A stretch of 64,000 nucleotides of DNA from Rhizobium sp. 11515TR. GTDB lineage: Bacteria; Pseudomonadota; Alphaproteobacteria; Rhizobiales; Rhizobiaceae. A model generated the notes under the pieces. It had not been told where the DNA came from, made no database searches, and worked only from the letters and a program-made list of their open reading frames with translations. The stretch is taken from contig NZ_CP023000.1 in assembly GCF_002277895.1 (NCBI RefSeq), positions 310,001-374,000 on the forward strand, in the 5' to 3' direction. Below are positions 45,524 to 54,800 of this stretch, in pieces. The position numbers and the translations under genes were made by a program. The stretch's first letter is position 1; each line of letters opens with the position of its first letter.

Positions 45524-46402
45524 TCAGCCTTTCACGGCACCGGCAGTTAGTCCGCGTACGAAGTAGCGGCCAGCCAGGATGTAGACGACGAGCGTGGGAA
45601 TTGCGGCGATCATGGCAGCGGCCATGTCGACGTTGTATTGCTTGCGCCCCATCGTGACGTTGACGATATTGTTGAGTGCCACGGTGATCGGTGACGATTG
45701 TCCCGCGGTAAACGACACACCGAAAAGGAAGTCATTCCAGATCTGTGTGAACTGCCAGATGCACGAAACGACGATGATCGGTAGCGCCGCCGGCAGCATG
45801 ATCGAAAAGAAGATGCGGAAAAATCCGGCGCCGTCGATCTGCGCCGCACGCGTCAGTTCGTTGGGAATCGTGATGAAGTAGTTCCTGAAGAACAGCGTCG
45901 TGAAGCTGATACCATAAACGGTGTGAACGAGAACCAGTCCCGGGATGGTTCCCGAGAGCTTTAGGGCGCCAAGCAGCTGCGCCATCGGCAGGATCACCGC
46001 CTGAAAGGGCAGGAAGCAGCCGAAAAGCAGCATGCCAAAGATGAAGTTCGAGCCTGGGAATCGCCATTTCGTCAGGATGTAGCCATTGATCGCTCCGATC
46101 CCGGTCGACAGAATGACCGCCGGAATGACCATCAACAGCGAATTGACGAAATAGGGCCTGAGGCCGCTGCACTCGGTGCCGATGCATGCTTCGTCCCAGG
46201 CCTTCTGCCAGGCGTCGAAGGTGACCTGCTGCGGAAGACCGATGAAGGAGCCGGAATAGATCTCGTCAAGCGACTTAAGCGACGTGACGATCATCACCCA
46301 AAGCGGCATCAGATAGAATGCCGCGAGAGCGACGAGCGACCCGTAGACGAAGATACGCCCGAACAAGGCGGAGCGCCGCGCCCTGATAACGTCAGTGGTC
46401 AT
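45524..46402 (-). CDS. Carbohydrate ABC transporter permease (MalG/LacG type)
   Basis: A 292-residue inner-membrane permease with six membrane segments. FYLMPLWVMIVTSLKSLDEI is the characteristic N-terminal region and the EAA loop NELTRAAQIDGAGFFRIFFSI lies near residue 200. The start ATG 46402 overlaps the preceding permease gene by 11 bp. It forms the channel with the MalF-type subunit. Confidence 0.93.
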   Translation of the reverse strand: MTTDVIRARRSALFGRIFVYGSLVALAAFYLMPLWVMIVTSLKSLDEIYSGSFIGLPQQVTFDAWQKAWDEACIGTECSGLRPYFVNSLLMVIPAVILSTGIGAINGYILTKWRFPGSNFIFGMLLFGCFLPFQAVILPMAQLLGALKLSGTIPGLVLVHTVYGISFTTLFFRNYFITIPNELTRAAQIDGAGFFRIFFSIMLPAALPIIVVSCIWQFTQIWNDFLFGVSFTAGQSSPITVALNNIVNVTMGRKQYNVDMAAAMIAAIPTLVVYILAGRYFVRGLTAGAVKG

Positions 46403-47288
46403 TGCGGCTCTCCCTGAGTTCAGAATAGAGGTACGGGACGATGATCGCCGCAACCGTCATCAGCATCATCATGGCGCTCGCCGCACCGATGCCCATCTGA
46501 TTTCGTTTGAAAGTCGCGGAAAACATGAAGGTCGACGGCATTTCGGTGGCGCTGCCCGGGCCACCGTTTGTGAGCGCCAGGACAAGATCGAAGCTCTTGA
46601 TCGAGATGTAGCTCAGAAGAACGATGACGCTGAGGAAGGCCGGCCGGAGCATGGGCACAATGATGCTCCAGTAGATCCGCACAAGGCCCGCACCTTCGAT
46701 TTGTGCGGCCTTGATGACGGAATTGTCGATGCCCCGCAGGCCAGCCAGGAAAATCGCCATGGCAAAGCCGGTCGATTGCCAGACCGCCGCAATCACGACG
46801 CAGTAGATGGCGTATTCCGGCCTCGTGATCCAGTCGAAGACAAAGCCGGTCCAGCCGAGCTCGTTGACGACTTTCTGCACGCCAAGTCCGGGATTGAGGA
46901 TCCACTTCCACGCGGTGCCGGTAACGATGAACGAAAGCGCCATCGGATAGAGGTAGACGGCCCGCAGGAAGCCCTCGGCCCGAACCTGCTGGTCGAGAAG
47001 GATCGCGAGTAATAGGCCGAGCGCGATGGTTATTGCCAAGAACAGCACCGTGAAGATGAAGAGATTGGCGACTGCCGTCTCCCAGCGGGGTGTTGCCCAA
47101 AGGCGAATATATTGCTCCAGGCCTACGAAGTCGTATCGCGGCACCATTTTGGACGACGACAGGGATATCCAGCCCGTCCATGCAATGAAGAGATAGACGC
47201 CGATAAACACCACCACCAGGCTTGGAGAGAGGACCAGCCGGGGCAGCCAGAGCGTAAATCTATCTTTGGGAGAAATCCTACTGTTCAT
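46392..47288 (-). CDS. Carbohydrate ABC transporter permease (MalF/UgpA type)
   Basis: A 298-residue permease started at ATG 47288; an open frame reaching 47492 would add non-homologous sequence. There are six membrane segments; NSVIKAAQIEGAGLVRIYWSI is the EAA loop and LALTNGGPGSATEMPSTFMF the conserved C-terminal part of MalF-type subunits. It lies between the binding-protein and MalG-type genes. Confidence 0.93.
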   Translation of the reverse strand: MNSRISPKDRFTLWLPRLVLSPSLVVVFIGVYLFIAWTGWISLSSSKMVPRYDFVGLEQYIRLWATPRWETAVANLFIFTVLFLAITIALGLLLAILLDQQVRAEGFLRAVYLYPMALSFIVTGTAWKWILNPGLGVQKVVNELGWTGFVFDWITRPEYAIYCVVIAAVWQSTGFAMAIFLAGLRGIDNSVIKAAQIEGAGLVRIYWSIIVPMLRPAFLSVIVLLSYISIKSFDLVLALTNGGPGSATEMPSTFMFSATFKRNQMGIGAASAMMMLMTVAAIIVPYLYSELRESRNDH

Positions 47289-47334
47289 CACAGCATTCCA
47301 GGGTTGAGGCGCATGTGCGTCAACGCGCGGTAGA

Positions 47335-47356
47335 CCAGCCCGCCTTGGCGGGCTGG
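47335..47356 (-). terminator. Stem-loop between binding-protein and permease genes
   Basis: A perfect 10-bp stem with a 2-nt loop (CCAGCCCGCC, TT, GGCGGGCTGG) starts 15 bp after the binding-protein stop. It probably stabilises the upstream message and lowers permease expression, as for the hairpin at 19480-19505. A second weaker dyad (GTTGA and TCAAC, 47303-47324) is nearby. Confidence 0.65.
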
Positions 47357-47370
47357 AACCGGACGGAAGC

Positions 47371-48621
47371 TCACTTTGCGTTGTTGATTCCGTCGACGAG
47401 AGCCTTGACGGCGTCCTGAGAAGACATGTCGGTCGTGAAGAACTTCGCGACCACGTCGCTGAACACGCCGGTGAACTGCGGCTGGTTGGCAAAGCCTTCG
47501 GTCAACCCGCCAAGCATTGTGTCATTCTTCTGGGCCGCGTCGCGGTCGGCGAAGCTACGCTGTGCGCAGGCGTCGAAGTCCGAAACCGAGATATCGATAC
47601 GGGCGGGAATGGACCCCTTGATCTTGTTGAAGTCATGCTGGACCTGCGGGTCCATGACGGACTCTGCCCAGGCGTCCTGAGCAAGGACCAGCGCCTTGTT
47701 ATCGGTCTTGAAGAGGCCGAAGGCGTCGATGACGAACTTGAAATAGGGCTTCTGCGCCGGCGTCGGGAAGCAGAGGAAATCGGATCCTGGCTTCAGACCT
47801 TTGTTTAGGAACTCGCCCTTAGCCCAATCGCCCATCAGCTGCATACCCGCCTTACCGTCGGCGACCATTGCGGAGGCAACCGCCCAGTCGCGGCCGGTGA
47901 AGCCATCATCGACGAGGCCGCGAACCTTTCGCAGCATGTCGAACGTCTTGACCATCTTATCGCTCGACAATTCGTCCTTGTCGAGTTCGACAATCGCCTT
48001 TTTGTAGAAATCCGGCCCGTTGATGTCGGCCGCGATCGCTTCGAAGACCTCGAGGATCTGCCAGGGCTCGTCGCCCATCGCCAGTGGGACGACACCTGCA
48101 GCTTTCAGCTTTACACCGGCTGCAATCACATCGTCCCAGCTCTTTGGCTCGCTGATGCCGTTCTTGTCGAAGAGTGCCTTGTTGGCCCAGATCCAGTTCT
48201 GGCGGTGCATGTTGATCGGCACTGAGATGTAGTCGTCGCCGTTCTTGACGAAGGCTTCCAGCTGGGGAGAGATGGTCTTTTCCCACCCGTTCTTCTTATA
48301 GAGTTCGTTGAGCGAACGCAGGACGCCTTCGTTCGCCCAGTCGAGCCCCTCGAAGCCGAGAAATTGCATCGTCGTCGGCGGATTGCCGGCAGCAAGGCGG
48401 GTACGCAGCGCCTGCAGGGCGTTTGCGCCGGACAGTCCACCGACTGCGCTGTCCTGCCAAGTATAGCCCTTGGTTGAGAGCTTGTCGGTAATGACCTTGA
48501 GCGCCTTGACCTCGCTCTCGGAAACCCAGTGGTGGATACCTTCGACCTTGGGCTTCTCCTGCGCCACAGCGGCCATCGGAAGAAGAGAGATCGAAGCGGT
48601 CAGAAGCATTTTCAGTTTCAT
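47371..48621 (-). CDS. Sugar ABC transporter substrate-binding protein (CUT1 type)
   Basis: A 416-residue periplasmic binding protein with a signal peptide (MKLKMLLTASISLLPMAAVA, cleavage before QEKPK). Features of the family-1 carbohydrate binders include an N-terminal HHWVSESEVKALKVI strand-helix, WANKALFDKNGI and an MGDWAKGEF segment. AAAGGGGAAC lies before the ATG. It should determine the substrate of the operon's importer, most likely a sugar, polyol or related compound. Confidence 0.93.
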   Translation of the reverse strand: MKLKMLLTASISLLPMAAVAQEKPKVEGIHHWVSESEVKALKVITDKLSTKGYTWQDSAVGGLSGANALQALRTRLAAGNPPTTMQFLGFEGLDWANEGVLRSLNELYKKNGWEKTISPQLEAFVKNGDDYISVPINMHRQNWIWANKALFDKNGISEPKSWDDVIAAGVKLKAAGVVPLAMGDEPWQILEVFEAIAADINGPDFYKKAIVELDKDELSSDKMVKTFDMLRKVRGLVDDGFTGRDWAVASAMVADGKAGMQLMGDWAKGEFLNKGLKPGSDFLCFPTPAQKPYFKFVIDAFGLFKTDNKALVLAQDAWAESVMDPQVQHDFNKIKGSIPARIDISVSDFDACAQRSFADRDAAQKNDTMLGGLTEGFANQPQFTGVFSDVVAKFFTTDMSSQDAVKALVDGINNAK

Positions 48622-48699
48622 TGTAGTTCCCCTTTTTTGCCTCAGCGTTCGTGGATTGCGGGCAGCCTCGACAAGAGGGTGTCAAAGCCGCCGTTGGTT

Positions 48700-50016
48700 T
48701 TATGCGTCGAGCGGGTCGGCAGCCCCCGCGTAAGGAATGTTGCGGCCGCCGAAACGGCGGACGCGGATGTTGGCTTGCTCGGCGTGACCCGCGAAGCCTT
48801 CCATCAGGCAGAGACGAGAGCTATAGGAACCGATCAGGGCTGATGCCTCATCGGTCTCGATGCGCTGATAGGTGCAGGTCTTGAGGAATTTCCCGACCCA
48901 GAGACCGCCGGTATAGCGCGCCGCCTTGTTGGTCGGCAGTGTGTGGTTCGTGCCGATGACCTTGTCGCCGAAGGCGACATTGGTGCGGGCGCCAAGAAAC
49001 AGCGCGCCATAGTTTTTCATGTTCTCGAGGAAATAGTTCGGGTCGCTTGTCATGACCTGAACGTGTTCCGAAGCGACCCGGTCGGCTTCGGAGACCATTT
49101 CCTCGAGCGTGTCGCAGAGGATCATCTCTCCGCAGTCGTGCCAGGCCTTGCCGGCGACGGCAGCCGTCGGAAGGATCTGCAGGAGCCGGTCGATCTCGGT
49201 GAGTGTATCCTTGGCGAGCTTCTCGGAATTGGTGATGAGCACAGCTGGAGAATTGGCGCCATGTTCGGCCTGGCCGAGCAGGTCCGTTGCGACGATTTCA
49301 CCGTCGACGCTTTCGTCGGCAATCACCAGCGTTTCGGTGGGGCCGGCAAACAGGTCGATGCCGACCTTGCCGAACAAAAGACGCTTGGCCTCGGCCACAT
49401 AGGCGTTGCCCGGACCGGCAAGCATATCGACGGCTTCGATCGTTTCGGTGCCATAGCCCATCGCCGCGATCGCCTGGACACCGCCGATGCAGTAGATCTC
49501 GTCTGCACCGGCGAGAGCCTGTGCGGCGACGATCTTGCTGGATATCTGTCCGTTGAACGGCGGCGCGCAGGTAATGACGCGGTCGCAGCCCGCCACACGC
49601 GCGGTCAGCACAGTCATATGAGCCGATGCGAGCAGCGGATATTTCCCACCAGGCACGTAGCAGCCGACATTTTCGATCGGCACATTGCGATGGCCTAGGA
49701 CGACGCCTGGGATCGTCTCCACTTCGAGATCCCGCAGCGCATCTCTTTGTGCCTGCGCGAAGCGGCGGACTTGATCCTGGGCAAAGTCTAGATCCTCGCG
49801 CTCCTGCTTCGTCAGCGAATTGATCGCGGCAGCGATCTCGTCTTTTGTCAGGCGATAGGACTCGCGGTCGAATTTGTCGAACTTAACGGAGAGTTCCCGG
49901 ACCGCTTTGTCGCCGCCGGCTTCCACCTTGGAAAGGAGCTCCTCGACGGCCTTCGTTACCGCGCCATCGGAAGCGCCCGCCATCGAGGCTTGGGCAGTTT
50001 TGATGTGTCTGATCAT
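48700..50016 (-). CDS. HisD-like zinc-dependent dehydrogenase
   Basis: A 438-residue member of the histidinol dehydrogenase family, started at ATG 50016 (an open frame to 50232 is not coding). The residues used by HisD for zinc and catalysis are conserved: Gln and His in GQAEHGANSPA, the Glu-His pair in ASEHVQVM, Asp in FGDKVIGTNHTLPT and His in EGFAGHAEQ. The gene order with a sugar importer and a TPP enzyme argues for a catabolic, not histidine, role; some HisD homologues (for example HpsN) oxidise other alcohols to acids. The NAD-dependent two-step oxidation of a hydroxylated substrate is inferred. Confidence 0.85.
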   Translation of the reverse strand: MIRHIKTAQASMAGASDGAVTKAVEELLSKVEAGGDKAVRELSVKFDKFDRESYRLTKDEIAAAINSLTKQEREDLDFAQDQVRRFAQAQRDALRDLEVETIPGVVLGHRNVPIENVGCYVPGGKYPLLASAHMTVLTARVAGCDRVITCAPPFNGQISSKIVAAQALAGADEIYCIGGVQAIAAMGYGTETIEAVDMLAGPGNAYVAEAKRLLFGKVGIDLFAGPTETLVIADESVDGEIVATDLLGQAEHGANSPAVLITNSEKLAKDTLTEIDRLLQILPTAAVAGKAWHDCGEMILCDTLEEMVSEADRVASEHVQVMTSDPNYFLENMKNYGALFLGARTNVAFGDKVIGTNHTLPTNKAARYTGGLWVGKFLKTCTYQRIETDEASALIGSYSSRLCLMEGFAGHAEQANIRVRRFGGRNIPYAGAADPLDA

Positions 50017-50119
50017 GACAATAACTCTTCGTTTGCGGAAGCTGCGCGCCCCGCATTCAGGGTTTGGATAAACTGTGGTTGGCGGGGCGCCAGGCGGCAC
50101 CCCGAGCCTGAAGTCGGCT

Positions 50120-51922
50120 CTACAGATGCTGCTCGAGTTTGCGCATGTTCGCGTAGGCAGCCTGTTCCTTCTCGTAGTAAGCCGGCGACGGGAAATCCCA
50201 CCAGCCGGTGGCGAACGGGCCAGCGGCATCACGCGATACGATCACCTCGACGAGAGCAGGCCCACCGCACTCTAGGGCAGCCTTGATGCTGCTTTCGAGG
50301 TCTTCGTCTTTCTCGACCTTCCATGCTTCGAGGCCAAATGCGCGAGCAGAGGCGGCGATATCGGCCGAATAGGGTTCGCCGTTGCCGACATGGTGGTTGA
50401 ACTCGGAAGCAACGTGGCGGCCCATGAATTTGCGCTGGCCACCACGGATGGACATGTATCCGAAATTGTTCAGCACGAGGAACACGACGTTGATCCCGTT
50501 CATGACGGCCGTTCCCATCTCTGGAAGAGACATCATGAAATCGCCGTCGCCGACGATCGCGACGACCTGCTTGTCGGGGCAGGCCAATTTTGCGCCGAGC
50601 GCTGCGGGCACGGCCCATCCCATCGGCGAGTAGGAGCCGGACGTGATGTGCGTGCGAGGCTTGTAGACCGGGAAGCTCTGCTTGACGGAGCCTTGCGTAT
50701 TTCCCGACCCAACGACAACGATGCCGTCGCGATCGAGGACCTTGCGAAGCGCCATCAGGGGACGCTGCGACGTAAACGGCGTTTCCCGGCTCGTCTCGCG
50801 CGGCTCGACCTGGGCCCGCCAATCTGCCTTCGCTTTCTGGACGTCAGCGAGGAAAGGTTCGCGGCGCGACAGCATCTTTGTGGAGTCTGCGTCGGAGATC
50901 AGCGACAGGATGGCTTCGAGCGTAACCTTGGCGTCCGCGACAATGCCGACTTCGGTCTCGTAGTTCTTGCCGATCTCGCGTGGATCGAGATCGATGTGGA
51001 TCAGCTTCGCGGACGGGATCGAGAACGAGACCCCCTTGGCATACGACGACGCAGACCAATCCGTGAAGCGACAACCGACGGAGACGACGACGTCTGCCGA
51101 AGCCGTGATCTTGTTGCCGCACGTGGTGCCGGTCTGACCGACGGCGCCGATGAACAGCTGGTGATCTTCAGAGATCGCGCCCTTGCCGTTCCAGGTGATC
51201 GAGACGGCCGCACCTAGTTTTTCGGCCAGCCGCGTCAGTTCCTCGGACGCGTTTGCGGAGATCGCGCCGCCGCCGGCGACAATGACAGGTCGCTCGGCGG
51301 AAAGAAGGACCTTCACCGCGGCGTCGATCGCGCGCGGATCCGGGTAGGCAATGCCGACCGGCAGCCGCTTCTGGAGCGGATGGATCGTGACGTCGGCGGC
51401 TTCGACCTGGACGTCCATCGGCACCTCGACGTGCACCGGACCCGGACGGCCGGTCAGCATTTCGCTGAAGGCGCGATGCATTATGCTTGGAAGGACCTGA
51501 ACGGAATTTGCCTGCCAAGCACGCTTGGTAACCTGCTCGGTGACGCGTAGAAAGGCGTTATCTTGATGACGCTCGAGTTCCTGCATGGTGCCGTGACCGT
51601 GCATATAGGTCTGCGGGGAGCCCGAAACATAGAATAGTGAGGTGGAATCAGTCAGCGCTGTCGCGAGACCGATAATGGTATTTGCAGCGCCCGGTCCGAC
51701 AGAAGTCGAGCAAGCCATTGGCTTTCCGCTGGCGCGGAAATATCCATCGGCCATATGAACGGCGCTCTGCTCGTGCATGACCTGGATGAACGGAAGTTGC
51801 GAGCCTTCTTCAAGGAATGCATCAAAAAGCGACCAGATGCCATGACCCGGCACGCCAGCCACATATTCGACGCCATACTCTTTCAGTGCCCTTGCGACGA
51901 CCTGGCCACCTGTGAGTTTCAT
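50120..51922 (-). CDS. Thiamine-pyrophosphate-dependent enzyme (acetolactate-synthase-like)
   Basis: A 600-residue TPP enzyme. The catalytic glutamate is Glu51 in VMHEQSAVHMADGY, the central domain is of the FAD/DHS-like kind, and the TPP-binding motif runs from GDGDFM near residue 445 to the NN at FLVLNNFGYM. The domain order (PYR, central, PP) is that of acetolactate synthase, glyoxylate carboligase and related lyases. It is the first gene of the leftward operon, with GAGGGTGAAGAG before the ATG. It lacks a regulatory-subunit gene, so it is probably a decarboxylase or carboligase of the operon's oxidation product. Confidence 0.9.
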   Translation of the reverse strand: MKLTGGQVVARALKEYGVEYVAGVPGHGIWSLFDAFLEEGSQLPFIQVMHEQSAVHMADGYFRASGKPMACSTSVGPGAANTIIGLATALTDSTSLFYVSGSPQTYMHGHGTMQELERHQDNAFLRVTEQVTKRAWQANSVQVLPSIMHRAFSEMLTGRPGPVHVEVPMDVQVEAADVTIHPLQKRLPVGIAYPDPRAIDAAVKVLLSAERPVIVAGGGAISANASEELTRLAEKLGAAVSITWNGKGAISEDHQLFIGAVGQTGTTCGNKITASADVVVSVGCRFTDWSASSYAKGVSFSIPSAKLIHIDLDPREIGKNYETEVGIVADAKVTLEAILSLISDADSTKMLSRREPFLADVQKAKADWRAQVEPRETSRETPFTSQRPLMALRKVLDRDGIVVVGSGNTQGSVKQSFPVYKPRTHITSGSYSPMGWAVPAALGAKLACPDKQVVAIVGDGDFMMSLPEMGTAVMNGINVVFLVLNNFGYMSIRGGQRKFMGRHVASEFNHHVGNGEPYSADIAASARAFGLEAWKVEKDEDLESSIKAALECGGPALVEVIVSRDAAGPFATGWWDFPSPAYYEKEQAAYANMRKLEQHL

Positions 51923-52098
51923 CTCTTCACCCTCTAAGATTCGTTGTTCTTCAGTCGTGGGCTGGCATTGACCAGCAGCCGTTCAACTGCGGCTACATTG
52001 AGGCCGTCGCGGGCAGACTCGCAAGTTCGCAGACTCCGAAACGGTGACGCAGGATGAAGCGCCCTGTGATTTAGGTTGCTTCGGCCGGTTCTGAGCGC

Positions 52099-52395
52099 TT
52101 GATCGCTTCAACTGAGACCGGTACCACCCAACCGCACCTTGCTGCGGTTAAGAACGCGCTATGGAATAGGGGCGTAAAGCTGGCAGACGGGCACGCTTTT
52201 CTGGGAGCGGAGTTCGACGCTTCGTACCTTGCAGGCTTGCCGCAAGCCGGAAATGTCACGACCCTCAAATTCTTGACCAGCGAACATGACATCGCCGAGG
52301 TTGCCAAACTCCACAGAGGCGTGCCGATCGATGTCTTCGACTTCTATACCGCCAAGCCCATCGCATACCTCGCGAGAAAGGCTATCTGCAAATGA
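52099..52395 (+). pseudogene. Fragment coupled to a HerA-like gene, possible effector remnant
   Basis: About 97 codons from a TTG at 52099 encode LGAEFDASYLAGLPQ, TTLKFLTSEHDIAEVAKLH and IDVFDFYTAKPIAYL before a TGA that overlaps the next ATG (ATGA). I do not recognise the family. Its coupling to a HerA-like fragment recalls partner genes of Sir2- or nuclease-HerA defence pairs. The N-terminal boundary is unclear and the start is weak, so it is probably the tail of a larger gene. Confidence 0.4.
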
Positions 52396-52511
52396 ACGAC
52401 GAAGTGAAAAGCACGGCGGAAGTTATTTCGGTCTTCCCAGACCGGGTGCGGATCGCAATCAACGACATTGCATCGTTCTCGGCAGGAAAAAGCCTCAAGG
52501 TGGGCTCATAG
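52392..52511 (+). pseudogene. N-terminal remnant of a HerA-like ATPase
   Basis: Thirty-nine codons read VISVFPDRVRIAINDIASF and end KSLKVGS then TAG. The pattern matches the N-terminal beta-barrel of HerA/FtsK-type ATPases, in which VGSYL usually follows. No ATPase motif follows in any frame, so the gene is truncated. It is too short for a sure assignment. Confidence 0.45.
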
Positions 52512-52804
52512 CCGATCACAGATCAGAGCAGCGGGGACAACGTGGGAGTGGAACAGCGGTTGCGGAAGGACGACAGGCCCTTGATGAGGCGAAGACGATC
52601 GTCCAGGCGCTTGAGCAACGGTTCGGCAGTTCCGATCCGCGCGCGTTGAAGAAAGGGAACCTGCGGCTTGGGCCAGAAGTGGCGGCAAATCTCCATCGCA
52701 TCGAGGCTGTCGCTCGTATAACCGACCGAGCAAAGAGAGCAGAGCTATCGCGTCAATACGAGTTGAAGCGGACCCTGAACAAAGGGCTGGGATTGGGGAT
52801 GTAG
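52512..52804 (+). pseudogene. Possible relaxase C-terminal remnant
   Basis: An open frame ends AKRAELSRQYELKRTLNKGLGLGM and has the helical, charged composition of the C-terminal tails of TraA-type conjugative relaxases. This resemblance is from memory and is weak. No start codon or upstream relaxase domain is present, so the frame would be a remnant. Confidence 0.3.
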
Positions 52805-53189
52805 TTTGCCAGCAAGCGGGTGTCCCTGGTTAAGGCACCAGGCCATTTGCCTTTGGTTATCCCGACCCGTTTGCAGGCGAGGAGGGGTCTGTGTTCATTT
52901 TTGTCGAGATTTCGTCCACCTTTGCGTTTCGTCGCGAGCCATTCCAGATGGCGATATCGCAAATTCGTCAATAAGTTCTCAGCCACAGAATGGATCGGTC
53001 GCAAATACAAATTCAATCCCGAAATCGAGACAACAATGCCTGCAGAGGCGGCTGCCGGTTGTGAGTCGTCGGTGAAGCCTGCAATCTTCCCTTCAACTCA
53101 GGAATCAATGAGGTGCAGACGCCTCATCCGAAGATGCTGCCAAAAGTAAAATGCGAATAAGGGCGCTTCGCACGCAGCTTGCGGCCGCC
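52805..53189. other. Intergenic region, nothing recognised
   Basis: About 385 bp with overlapping short frames and no recognisable motif. Confidence 0.35.
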
Positions 53190-54101
53190 TTATGGGAGAC
53201 TATCATTCAGCTTCTGTATGTGCTCGGAGCACACGGTGTTCACCAGATCGATCAGGACCGCTGTCCGCTCTGCGAGCCAGTGAAGGGCCTCCTCGCTGAT
53301 CTCGTAGTGCTTGGAATAGCGCGCCTTTACGTAGGCTTCGTTGATAGTGTTGAACCACGCTCTCTCCCGGTGCTGATCGCGGGGAAAGGCTTCCGCCAGT
53401 TGACGATCCTGCCCCTCCGCCAGCGAGCGCAGGAACTTGAGATTGTGGGACGCCGGACCGTAGTTTGTCAGCGTGAGCAAAACACAGGAATACGCCTGTT
53501 CCAGCGATTGATGTAAAAGAAATGCCGCCTCGTTAAAGTCGCGCTCCTGAGAGTAAAAAGCCGCACCTTTCAGAAATTTGGACGCCGTACCAATCCGCTG
53601 TTCGTAATGTCCCTTAGCAACTGCCAGCCTGTCCTGCGGAGATAGCACACCGGGTTCAGCGAGGGGTTCGTCATCCAGCTCGTAAAGGACGATGCCTTCC
53701 TTGCGGATGTCGGAAAAGAAATACTGCCCTTCCTTCAGATAGGTGTTCACCTCACGCCGGGAGTGAACGATGAAGCTTACCGGTGTCTCGATCGTCTTGT
53801 CATGGATCAGCCGATCGGCGGCCTTGTACCAATAATCCGCAAATTCACAGAGCTTGCGATTGTTGACGATGATCAGAAGATCGAAATCCGAACGATAGCC
53901 CTTCATGGTGAAGGGTTCGTCCACCCAGCTGCCCTTCGCATAAGACCCGAACAGGATGATCTTGAGGATTCGTCCGCGCTTCTTGAAATCGGCGGTGCCT
54001 TCCTTCAGCGCGTCCTCGAACTCCTCATGCAGGATTTCCAGGACCCTTTCCAGCTCACGCTGCTTGCGAGGCGGCATGCGATCAATGGACGATTTCATCA
54101 T
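53190..54101 (-). CDS. Fused nucleotidyltransferase-HEPN protein
   Basis: A 303-residue protein. Residues 45-80 contain the minimal nucleotidyltransferase motif LFGSYAKGSW followed by SDFDLLIIV, with the two metal-binding aspartates at Asp72 and Asp74. The C-terminal half is a HEPN domain with helices carrying SLEQAYSCVLLTLTNYGP and the KARYSKHYEIS segment; the usual R-x4-6-H motif is here RYSKH. MNT and HEPN are commonly the separate antitoxin and toxin of one TA system; this protein carries both in one chain. It lies alone, 700 bp from the VapC gene. Confidence 0.88.
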   Translation of the reverse strand: MMKSSIDRMPPRKQRELERVLEILHEEFEDALKEGTADFKKRGRILKIILFGSYAKGSWVDEPFTMKGYRSDFDLLIIVNNRKLCEFADYWYKAADRLIHDKTIETPVSFIVHSRREVNTYLKEGQYFFSDIRKEGIVLYELDDEPLAEPGVLSPQDRLAVAKGHYEQRIGTASKFLKGAAFYSQERDFNEAAFLLHQSLEQAYSCVLLTLTNYGPASHNLKFLRSLAEGQDRQLAEAFPRDQHRERAWFNTINEAYVKARYSKHYEISEEALHWLAERTAVLIDLVNTVCSEHIQKLNDSLP

Positions 54102-54800
54102 ATGCGGGGTTCGACGGACTGCATTTGAGGGTTCTCGGCCTGGCTTCTATTCGGGAGTCTAGCATAGGTAAAGTTGCATTGGGAATCCGAAACATGCGCG
54201 ATTGACGGTCATACGGGTCTGACTCCGCTAGCCGGATTCCGCTTCCATGGAATGGGGTGTTGGTTTCCACGCGGAACTGAGCCGGACAGGAAAAACGAAC
54301 ACATCGACATTTTGGGCGATGAGCTGGAATCGCCAGAAGCTTGCGGCTGAAGCCAAGCTATCCGGCAAACGCCGCGCTCCTGGATGAGCCGGAGACCTTT
54401 GCTTCTGTATTGGCGAAGGACTTACAGGCGCCGCCGCGGCGCGGGTTCGTGCATGAAGGCGCAAAGTAGTCGTCCGGCACTAGGCTGCATCGCCACTTTT
54501 AAAAGATCACTGCCGGCAGTCAACGAAGTCGGATCCGTTGATGTGATAGGAATCGAACCACTGTTTTCGCGCCGCATCCACATTATCAATGACTTAAGCA
54601 TCCGATCCGGCGTAATGCGATTTATGGAGCAGAAAGCAAAGTGGATTCCGCGCCGACCCGTTTATCTGCAAGTGGCGTGTAGCCGCAAGTCGAAGCGGTT
54701 CCTCCGCTTGGCGATCGCTCGCCTGCAGCTCGGTCCAGCCGCAAGCTCACCGTTGCGGCTAGAAAACCGGTCGAGATGCAATCAGATGATGTAGACGATT
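54102..54800. other. Region without a supported gene
   Basis: About 700 bp. One short plus-strand frame (54319-54387) begins MSWNRQKLAAEAKLS, like the start of an XRE helix-turn-helix, but stops after 22 codons. No other recognisable features are present; it looks like decayed DNA. Confidence 0.35.

Noticed and set aside
48700..50016. Calling the HisD-like gene a histidine-biosynthesis hisD
   Set aside because: It lies in a transporter and flavoprotein operon with no other his genes, so a catabolic role is more likely.
48943..51217. Long plus-strand frames opposite the HisD-like and TPP genes
   Set aside because: These are antisense shadows without motifs.
54319..54387. A short frame that begins like an XRE helix-turn-helix
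   Set aside because: It stops after 22 codons and no second helix follows.
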